Position numbers and translations under genes: made by a program. From positions 1 through 6,220 of the forward strand of contig JAJYOH010000373.1 of the NCBI GenBank assembly GCA_021796315.1: a stretch of DNA of 6,220 nucleotides, read 5' to 3'. Source of the DNA: Chloroflexota bacterium (GTDB taxonomy: Bacteria > Chloroflexota > Anaerolineae > Anaerolineales > Villigracilaceae). This document shows, one piece after another, positions 1-5,285 of this stretch (positions are counted from its first letter, which is position 1; each line of letters begins with the position of its first letter). The notes under the pieces are model-generated. The model was not told the DNA's origin and did no database searches. It was given only the letters and a program-made list of their open reading frames with translations.

Positions 1-164
1 CCTGCCAACTCGGGTGAGACATTTACAGTGACGGCTTCGATACTACCCGAAGCTTGCAACTGTCCATTTGAACTGCTGTTCAGCGCGCGGAACCCGTAAT
101 AAAGTCCAACAGCCACAACGAGAACGATGACAATAATGAGCGGGAGATTTTTTCTTTTTTCCAT
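1..164 (-). CDS. HlyD-like membrane fusion protein, N-terminal fragment (cut by window edge)
   Basis: Partial gene, 54 whole codons, not terminated inside the window. The ATG at 164 follows a strong Shine-Dalgarno, AAGGAG at 177-172, with a 7-nt spacer. The N-terminus is short and basic (MEKRKN). One hydrophobic segment follows at about residues 7-24, then a Ser/Asn-rich linker, then ASGSIEAVTVNVSPELA at residues 38-54. This last stretch matches the usual entry into the first beta-barrel/biotinyl-lipoyl region of HlyD/YbhG-type periplasmic adaptors (typically ASGxIEAxxVxVxPExxG). The family links an inner-membrane ABC transporter to the cell exterior or an outer-membrane channel. The gene lies 57 nt downstream of the second ATPase gene on the same strand, as expected for the last component of a YbhGFSR-like exporter. 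The assignment rests on the N-terminus and context only, because the coiled-coil and lipoyl domains lie outside the window. Confidence 0.83.
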   Translation of the reverse strand, partial: MEKRKNLPLIIVIVLVVAVGLYYGFRALNSSSNGQLQASGSIEAVTVNVSPELA

Positions 165-171
165 AGTGAAA

Positions 172-177
172 CTCCTT
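172..177 (-). promoter_or_regulatory. Ribosome binding site of the HlyD-like gene
   Basis: AAGGAG on the minus strand, 7 nt before the ATG at 164. It fixes the start of this short, edge-truncated reading frame. The 57-nt gap to the preceding stop codon shows no clear promoter, so the gene is probably translated from the operon transcript. Confidence 0.75.
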
Positions 178-221
178 GAATTTGTTTTTATTTATCGAGG
201 CTTTTGCAGAAGTGCCAACTG

Positions 222-1202
222 TTAATTGGCCACAACAGGCGCTTTGACGGATGAGATAAATACATCCTCCAAAGATGGCGCAATCCACTCGATTGAATTG
301 ACTCGAACATTTTCTTCCATGAGAAGTTGTTGAATGGCCGTTTTATATTTCTGGGCGTCCGGCACCACTGCGTGAATTTGTGCGCCGTATAGAGCTACTT
401 CGTCAAATGGAATACGATATGTTTGCTGGGCAGCCTTTAAAATCTGCATCGCTTTTTCGGGATTGGAGATGTTGATTTCAATTACCTGACCGCGCATTTG
501 TGTCTGTTTGAGCTGGCTGACTGAATCCAAGGCAACCAACTTGCCTCCATTTATAAAACCTACGCGTTGACACAACTCGGCTTCATCCATGTAGTGGGTT
601 GTTACCAGCACTGTCACGCCAGTCTTGGTCATCTCATAAATCAATTCCCAGAATTGGCGGCGGCTGATCGGGTCGACTCCAGCCGTCGGTTCATCCAGAA
701 AAACAACCTTGGGACGATGAACGATGGCGCAACCCAAAGCCAGACGCTGTTTCCAGCCGCCAGACAGGCTCCCGGTCAGCGTGTTCTCGCGTCCTTTCAG
801 ACCGGCCATTTGAACAAGCTCCGAAATGCGCCCTTGCAACTCTTCGGAAGATAATCCATGCACTCCGCCATAAAAGCGAATGTTTTGCATGGCCGTCAGA
901 TCATTGTATAAAGTGAACTGCTGTGACATATATCCCACGTGGGCATGCACAGACTTTGTTTGCGTTGCCGAATTAAAGCCAAGTACAAAGGCATTGCCGG
1001 AGGTTGGTTTGAGTAATCCAAGCAGCATCCGGATCGTGGTAGTTTTGCCAGCTCCATTCGGTCCCAGCCAGCCAAACACTTCGCCTGGTCGAACACTAAA
1101 ATTGATATTGTCCACCGCTGTGAATTTGCCAAATTGTTTGGTCAGATTTTGTACCAGGATGGGATGTTCATGATTCTGCATTTTCAATGGTTCGGCATTC
1201 AT
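222..1202 (-). CDS. ABC transporter ATP-binding protein, canonical (YbhF C-half-like)
   Basis: 326-residue ATPase of a drug- or lipid-exporting ABC-2 transporter; it hydrolyses ATP on the cytoplasmic face to drive the permeases. All motifs are present: Walker A GPNGAGKT (47-54), Q-loop around Q94-Q95 (YMSQQF), signature LSGGW (146-150) followed by KQR, Walker B VVFLDE (166-171) with catalytic E171, D-loop GVDP (175-178), and H-loop H203 in TTHYMDEAE. About 90 C-terminal residues form the extra domain found in this subfamily (DUF4162-like), ending with the usual LEDVFI (311-316). The ATG overlaps the TGA of the upstream ATPase gene as ATGA, pointing to coupled translation. GGAG at 1213-1210 with a 7-nt spacer supports this start over Met8. 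It corresponds to the second, intact half of the fused E. coli YbhF. The transported substrate cannot be read from the sequence. Confidence 0.96.
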   Translation of the reverse strand: MNAEPLKMQNHEHPILVQNLTKQFGKFTAVDNINFSVRPGEVFGWLGPNGAGKTTTIRMLLGLLKPTSGNAFVLGFNSATQTKSVHAHVGYMSQQFTLYNDLTAMQNIRFYGGVHGLSSEELQGRISELVQMAGLKGRENTLTGSLSGGWKQRLALGCAIVHRPKVVFLDEPTAGVDPISRRQFWELIYEMTKTGVTVLVTTHYMDEAELCQRVGFINGGKLVALDSVSQLKQTQMRGQVIEINISNPEKAMQILKAAQQTYRIPFDEVALYGAQIHAVVPDAQKYKTAIQQLLMEENVRVNSIEWIAPSLEDVFISSVKAPVVAN

Positions 1203-2185
1203 AGGATAACTCCAGACTTCTCCGGTATTTGAGACGATATCTCATTTGTCTGCCTGCGGATCAGGCTTATAAAAGCCTCTTCCATGCGCACTTCTATCTC
1301 ACGCAGGTTGTCAAATGTGACGTTTTGAGAAGTCAAAGCCGCCTCGATCTGTGTTTTACGTTGAAGCACGTCATCCACAAAGACATGTAATTTTTCGCCA
1401 TAGCTTTGAACTTCCAATACACCTTCCATTCCTGTGCAAAGTTGGAGGGCGGAGGTGAAATCAGACGGTGTAAATTCCAGAAGATGCCCCGGGAGCATTG
1501 CCTTAATATGCGCCGGAGAGTCATCCACGATCAGTTTGCCTTGATACATCAGTCCAATCCGGGTACAGCGTTCGGCTTCATCCATATACGGCGTACACAC
1601 AAAGATCGTCAGGCCCTTCTCCGCGCGTAAATCTCCCAATAAATTCCAGAACTCACGGCGGCTGACGGGATCGACTCCCAGAGTCGGCTCATCCAACAGA
1701 ACCACTTGCGGCTCATGGATCAGGCTGCAAGCCAGTGCCAGTTTCTTCTTCATTCCACCCGATAATTTTCCAGCCAGCCGTCTCGTGAATTCGCTCAAGC
1801 CTGCGAATTCCAATAACTCCGGGATGCGTTTCTTTTGTTGTTCGATACTTACGGAATGTACTCCGGCAAAAAATTGCATATTTTCCATAACGGTTAAATT
1901 GGGAGGCAGGGCAAATTGTTGGGCAATGTAGCCGACCCGTTCCCGGATCTGATACATATCGTGCATGGAATCAAATCCCAGGACACTACTTTCGCCTCCT
2001 GTCCGCGCCAGCAACCCGAGGATGACGCGCGTAGTTGTTGTTTTCCCGGCTCCATCCGGCCCGATCAGGCCATAAGTTTCGCCGGATGCTACCTGTAACG
2101 AGAGTTGATCCACTGCTGTCACAATACCCTTGCTGACCTTGAATTCTTTTACAAGACCCTTTGCCGATACAGCTAATTCATTCAT
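1199..2185 (-). CDS. ABC transporter ATP-binding protein with altered H-loop (YbhF N-half-like)
   Basis: 328-residue ABC ATPase, partner of the canonical ATPase encoded just downstream. Motifs: Walker A GPDGAGKT (42-49, Asp at the third position where Asn is usual), Q-loop Q89-Q90, signature LSGGM (141-145) followed by KKK, Walker B VVLLDE (161-166) with E166, D-loop GVDP (170-173). The switch histidine is missing: the H-loop reads CTPYMDEAE with Pro199 (codon CCG, positions 1591-1589) where the partner has TTHYMDEAE. The C-terminal domain ends with MEEAFI (301-306). From memory, the N-terminal half of E. coli YbhF also has GPDGAGKT and lacks the H-loop histidine, so this looks like a conserved asymmetric subunit and not a decaying gene. 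The start at 2185 has AAAGG with an 8-nt spacer, 14 nt after the permease stop. A heterodimer with the downstream ATPase is inferred. Confidence 0.96.
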   Translation of the reverse strand: MNELAVSAKGLVKEFKVSKGIVTAVDQLSLQVASGETYGLIGPDGAGKTTTTRVILGLLARTGGESSVLGFDSMHDMYQIRERVGYIAQQFALPPNLTVMENMQFFAGVHSVSIEQQKKRIPELLEFAGLSEFTRRLAGKLSGGMKKKLALACSLIHEPQVVLLDEPTLGVDPVSRREFWNLLGDLRAEKGLTIFVCTPYMDEAERCTRIGLMYQGKLIVDDSPAHIKAMLPGHLLEFTPSDFTSALQLCTGMEGVLEVQSYGEKLHVFVDDVLQRKTQIEAALTSQNVTFDNLREIEVRMEEAFISLIRRQTNEISSQIPEKSGVIL

Positions 2186-2199
2186 TCTCTTCGCCTTTA

Positions 2200-3342
2200 T
2201 TAATCGAGCCGCATCTTAAATCTCTTGGATGAGACAAAGACCACGATCAGGGTATAGATGACCAGGATTAAAGCGTCGCCCCACAGGAAATTTAAACCGA
2301 TGCCCTTCATGTAAATTCCGCGCGAGATGCGCAGGAAATAAGTGAGAGGAGCAATATCGCCAATCAATTGTGGAATCAGTGGCATGCCGGTCCTTGGATA
2401 AAAGAGACCAGTCAACAGCAGACCAAACAGCATGAAGATTAGGCTCGACGCCTCCGCCTCAAACTGTGTAGTGGCACGCGTTGAAATGACCAGTCCAAGT
2501 CCCAGGCAGGAGGCGAGAAAGAGCAAAGCCAGCCAAAAGTAGAGGAATAGATTTCCATGGAACGGAACTCCAAACCAGAAGATACCCAATGCCACACTCA
2601 TTCCAAAAGCCAGCAAACACAAAATGGATAATGGGATCATTTTGCTTAGAATCAATTCCAGCTGACGAACCGGCGTGGCAAGGATTTGTTCCATTACACC
2701 CCACTCGCGATCGCGCACCAAAAAAATCGCAGCTTGCTCAACGGCCAGGGTTTGCAGAATCATACCGATGATTCCGGGAATGACAAACCACCTGTCGCTC
2801 ATATCCGGATTGTAGAGAATTTGACTCGATGCAGTGATCGGTAAAGAACGATTCGTTGAAGGCATCGCTCCGGTGTGCGCGAGGCTCTCCGCAGACATCC
2901 GCGAGCCAAAATTTTGCGCGACCAAACCTGCGGCGCTATATCCAGATCGAACCGCGAATTGATCGGAACCATCCAACAGCATCAGAAAATTCGCGGAGCC
3001 TTGATTCGCGCTGGCGGCAAATTGGGGCGGAATAATAAGTGCGGCTTTGACCTTACCCTTGTCAATCGCATCCCGTGCTTGCGATTGATCATCCAAATAC
3101 ATTGTCACATCGAAATACTGCGAATTGACCAGCGCCTGCACGAATGCGCGGCTGGTCGAATCCTGGCTTTGATCCGCCACCGCCATTGGAATATGATAGA
3201 CCGTTCGAGACGCGGAATAAGAGTAAACAAATAATTGAACAATTGTCAAACCGAGAAAGAGCATAATGAAGCGACGGTCACGCAGAATCTGAATAGTCTC
3301 TTTGCGAATGAGCGCATTCAAACGTTGAAAGTTCAGTTGCAT
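2200..3342 (-). CDS. ABC-2 type transporter permease (YhhJ/YbhR/YbhS-like)
   Basis: 380-residue integral membrane subunit of the exporter. A cytoplasmic N-terminus with an amphipathic helix (LIRKETIQILRD, 11-22) leads into membrane segment 1 (about 25-43). A large extracytoplasmic domain follows (about 46-184), with the family motifs VADQSQ (55-60), IIPPQFA (103-109) and LLDGSD (122-127). Five more hydrophobic segments lie at roughly 185-208, 236-258, 264-287, 299-316 and 352-372. Between segments 2 and 3 is the conserved cytoplasmic coupling region DREWGVMEQILATPVR (211-226). This layout is that of ABC2_membrane_3 permeases. The start at 3342 has AGGAG with a 5-nt spacer, and only 10 nt separate it from the upstream permease stop. 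It is clearly paralogous to that permease, so the two probably form a heterodimeric channel. Its substrate is unknown. Confidence 0.95.
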   Translation of the reverse strand: MQLNFQRLNALIRKETIQILRDRRFIMLFLGLTIVQLFVYSYSASRTVYHIPMAVADQSQDSTSRAFVQALVNSQYFDVTMYLDDQSQARDAIDKGKVKAALIIPPQFAASANQGSANFLMLLDGSDQFAVRSGYSAAGLVAQNFGSRMSAESLAHTGAMPSTNRSLPITASSQILYNPDMSDRWFVIPGIIGMILQTLAVEQAAIFLVRDREWGVMEQILATPVRQLELILSKMIPLSILCLLAFGMSVALGIFWFGVPFHGNLFLYFWLALLFLASCLGLGLVISTRATTQFEAEASSLIFMLFGLLLTGLFYPRTGMPLIPQLIGDIAPLTYFLRISRGIYMKGIGLNFLWGDALILVIYTLIVVFVSSKRFKMRLD

Positions 3343-3352
3343 TCAAACTCCT

Positions 3353-4450
3353 TCAATCCAAGTTTTGCCTAAACAGACGAGCGCCAACATAAAAAATTAC
3401 GATCGTTAACACAGCCAGCGATATTACTGGAGTCCATAGATCACTAAGTCCGACGCCTTTCGTGATAATGCCATTCACAATCGTCAGAAAAAAGGTCATG
3501 GGCATGGTATAACCGAATGCGCGCAGGAGTATGGGGAGGCCATACGCGGGAAACATGAAACCGCTCACGAACATCACGGCAATATTCAACAAAACTGCCA
3601 ATTGATTCGCCTGCACCTGACTCTGAGAAATTGACGAGATCGCCAACCCCATACCGAGCGTGCCAATCGCGAAAAGACCAGCCAACCCTGAGAACAAAAG
3701 AATGCTTCCGCGGAACGGAACACCGAAGATTAGAATCCCTATTGAATAGGTTAGCAGCAAGTTGAAAACAGCCACGCACAGACTCGGGATCATCTTCCCG
3801 ATCATCAACTCGATGGGACGGATTGGTGTGACCAATAGCGCCTCAATGGTGCCTCGCTCACGTTCGCCCACGATGGTAAATGCCGTCAGCTTAAGCCCGA
3901 TACCCCACAAAAGAAATGCGCCGAAACTTGGCACGATGAACCACAAGTCTTGCAGATCGGGGTTATATAGAATTTGAATGTGGGCGTTCAATGGGCTGAT
4001 CTGCTGATGCGTTAAGCTAACTGCGTATTGTTGCGAGATGGATGCGGCATTGCCGTACGCAGATTGCGCGTCAAATGAATCCGAACCATCTGCGATCAAA
4101 AGAACATTCGCGTCCTTCTGCTGGACGCGGGTCGCGAAATCCGCGGGAATCACCAAGCCTATGCTGGCTTGTCCGCCGTCAATGGCGCGGATCACACTGG
4201 CTTGATCGGGAACCAACGCGACGATATCGAAGTTAGCTGAATCCGTGAAAGCGTTCAGATATAAAGCGCTCGTCTCGCTTCGACTTTGATCGGCTACCAC
4301 CATTGGAATATGATTCACATTGTTATGAATCGCGACCGCCAACAAGACCAACTCCAACGCCACGCCGATTGTCATTCCAATCGTTACCATTGGAACGCGG
4401 GAAAGTTGAATGAATTCTTTTTGTGTGATGGCCCAGATGCGTTTTAGCAT
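3353..4450 (-). CDS. ABC-2 type transporter permease (YhhJ/YbhS-like), first of two
   Basis: 365-residue permease if started at the ATG at 4450. A longer frame reaches an ATG at 4492, inside the tetR gene, but that codon has no Shine-Dalgarno. The 4450 ATG has AAAGGA upstream and gives the usual family N-terminus, MLKRIWAITQKEFIQL. Membrane segment 1 is about 20-41. The extracytoplasmic domain (about 42-168) carries VADQSR (52-57), VIPADFA (100-106) and IADGSD (119-124). Further hydrophobic segments are at about 170-193, 221-242, 249-273, 283-302 and 338-357. The coupling motif ERERGTIEALLVTPIRP (196-212) is the canonical ABC-2 form. It follows tetR by 16 nt and precedes the second permease by 10 nt. 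It shares domain order and many motifs with that permease, evidence of an old duplication. Role: membrane half of an exporter; substrate unknown. Confidence 0.94.
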   Translation of the reverse strand: MLKRIWAITQKEFIQLSRVPMVTIGMTIGVALELVLLAVAIHNNVNHIPMVVADQSRSETSALYLNAFTDSANFDIVALVPDQASVIRAIDGGQASIGLVIPADFATRVQQKDANVLLIADGSDSFDAQSAYGNAASISQQYAVSLTHQQISPLNAHIQILYNPDLQDLWFIVPSFGAFLLWGIGLKLTAFTIVGERERGTIEALLVTPIRPIELMIGKMIPSLCVAVFNLLLTYSIGILIFGVPFRGSILLFSGLAGLFAIGTLGMGLAISSISQSQVQANQLAVLLNIAVMFVSGFMFPAYGLPILLRAFGYTMPMTFFLTIVNGIITKGVGLSDLWTPVISLAVLTIVIFYVGARLFRQNLD

Positions 4451-4460
4451 GGCCGGTAAT

Positions 4461-4466
4461 TCCTTT
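4461..4466 (-). promoter_or_regulatory. Ribosome binding site deciding the first permease start
   Basis: AAAGGA on the minus strand, 10 nt before the ATG at 4450 and directly after the tetR TAG stop (4469-4467). The spacer is slightly long, but the alternative ATG at 4492 is preceded only by A/T-rich sequence without a purine-rich Shine-Dalgarno, so 4450 is preferred. Confidence 0.6.
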
Positions 4467-5141
4467 CTAGGGTGGCGTGATGAGAAGCCCATTTACAATA
4501 AATTCAATAACAAACTGGCGAGCGTGTGCCAATTCGGCTGGGGATGAAAAGTCTATGCCCGGCAGCAGTGTTTTATAGAGAGGCGGTAAGGATAGATAAA
4601 GTGGGCATGTAAAAAGTGCCGTGGATAATTGAAGCAGGGAATCGAGGCCCGAACGAAGGAATCCGGCGCTCTGTAGTTTGAGGAGAACAGGCGTGAATTC
4701 ATCAATGTCATCGAAATCACGTTGTGTGAAAACCTTGGACATGGTCTGCCAACCTTCGGCCATCTCCCACATATAGATACGGTGGATATGCGGGTGTTCA
4801 AGCAGATAATCGAAATACCAACCTACAAACTTGCCCAAGAGCAGCTTGAATTGATCCAAGTTGAATTCCGTTTCAGTTCGCATCAGGGTCGCCAGCGCGT
4901 CATTTTGCATGGCGCGGGTTTGTTCATCAGCACGCCGAATTACCGCGCCGTACAAGGCGAGCTTGTCGCCGTAATATTGAAAGATCAGGCTCTTGTTATA
5001 ACCGGCAACTTTTGCGATGACATCAATCCTTGCTCCATCAAATCCGTGCTCTGCGAACACCTTTTCAGCGGCATCAAGAATGGCAAGGCGGGCTCCCTCG
5101 GCATCATGAATTCGGCCACGTTTACTTCCAGGTTCGGACAT
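4467..5141 (-). CDS. TetR-family transcriptional regulator
   Basis: 224-residue TetR-type repressor. The N-terminal DNA-binding domain spans about residues 16-66: helix 1 ARLAILDAAEKVFAEHGFDG (17-36), then the helix-turn-helix ARIDVIAKVAGYNKSLIFQY (36-55), followed by the typical YYGDKLALYGAVI (55-67). The remaining part is helical, poorly conserved in this family, and would bind the effector and form the dimer; its ligand cannot be inferred. The start at 5141 has AAAGGA with an 8-nt spacer. As first gene of the operon, ahead of two permeases, two ATPases and a fusion protein, it resembles CecR (YbiH), which controls the ybh exporter in E. coli. A promoter and inverted repeat just upstream suggest that it represses its own operon. 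Family assignment is firm; the autoregulation is inferred. Confidence 0.95.
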   Translation of the reverse strand: MSEPGSKRGRIHDAEGARLAILDAAEKVFAEHGFDGARIDVIAKVAGYNKSLIFQYYGDKLALYGAVIRRADEQTRAMQNDALATLMRTETEFNLDQFKLLLGKFVGWYFDYLLEHPHIHRIYMWEMAEGWQTMSKVFTQRDFDDIDEFTPVLLKLQSAGFLRSGLDSLLQLSTALFTCPLYLSLPPLYKTLLPGIDFSSPAELAHARQFVIEFIVNGLLITPP

Positions 5142-5154
5142 TTTCCATATCCTT

Positions 5155-5192
5155 TCTAACTAACTGATTTGTATTATAACCAACTAGTTAGA
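5155..5192. promoter_or_regulatory. Candidate TetR operator (inverted repeat between -10 box and ribosome binding site)
   Basis: Perfect 8-bp inverted repeat: TCTAACTA at 5155-5162 and TAGTTAGA at 5185-5192 (plus strand), 22 nt apart, so the arm centres are 30 bp apart (about three helical turns). A smaller palindrome AACTAGTT lies at 5182-5189, and TAACTAACTG (5157-5166) recurs as TAACCAACTA (5177-5186), 8 of 10 bases, at a 20-bp period. One arm touches the -10 box and covers the expected transcription start; the other abuts the tetR ribosome binding site. Since the first arm lies mostly upstream of the transcript, a DNA-binding role is likelier than an mRNA hairpin. The position suits repression by the TetR protein encoded next to it; binding is inferred. 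Confidence 0.6.
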
Positions 5193-5219
5193 TTATATCT
5201 GAGAAAATGAACTTGTCAA
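5192..5219 (-). promoter_or_regulatory. Consensus promoter of the tetR-exporter operon
   Basis: Minus-strand -35 TTGACA (5219-5214) and -10 TATAAT (5197-5192), both perfect sigma-70-type hexamers, with a 16-nt spacer. The expected start of transcription is near 5185, giving a 5' leader of about 44 nt with AAAGGA before the tetR ATG. No other promoter was noticed in the short gaps downstream, so it probably serves the whole operon. Confidence 0.8.
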
Positions 5220-5250
5220 GGGAATTTTGTCATTGCCTATTCTGAAAATT

Positions 5251-5279
5251 TTGGTTATCCGGCCCACCCGTGATAAACT
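5251..5279 (+). promoter_or_regulatory. Candidate extended -10 promoter of the decarboxylase gene
   Basis: TTGGTT (5251-5256) as a weak -35, 17-nt spacer, then TAAACT (5274-5279) as -10, preceded by TG at 5271-5272 with one base between, an extended -10 arrangement. The -10 ends 6 nt before the ATG at 5286. Transcription would therefore start at or next to the start codon. The TAAACT box fits the TANNNT pattern seen before leaderless genes in several bacterial phyla. Moderate support only, as the -35 matches at 3 of 6 positions. Confidence 0.45.
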
Positions 5280-5285
5280 ATTTCT

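Noticed and set aside
212..233. Inverted repeat GCCAA / TTGGC around the stop codon of the second ATPase gene, considered as a terminator
   Set aside because: Only 5 bp of stem with a 7-nt loop, no run of T after it, and a same-strand gene with a strong ribosome binding site follows; more likely chance.
43..288. 81-codon minus-strand open frame spanning the ATPase end and HlyD-like start
   Set aside because: It is out of frame with both genes, whose ribosome binding site and protein motifs are clear; the translation looks random.
1589..1591. Pro codon at the H-loop considered as a sequencing error or a sign of a pseudogene
   Set aside because: The frame is open throughout, all other ATPase motifs are intact, and the equivalent half of YbhF also lacks the histidine, so it is treated as genuine.
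4722..5159. 145-codon plus-strand open frame opposite tetR
   Set aside because: It is entirely antisense to a well-supported TetR gene and its translation shows no recognisable domain; a mirror frame of the real gene.
5173..5178. Second minus-strand TATAAT in the control region
   Set aside because: No acceptable -35 element 16-18 nt upstream of it (AGATAT at that place); the TATAAT at 5197-5192 has a perfect -35, so this one is probably incidental.
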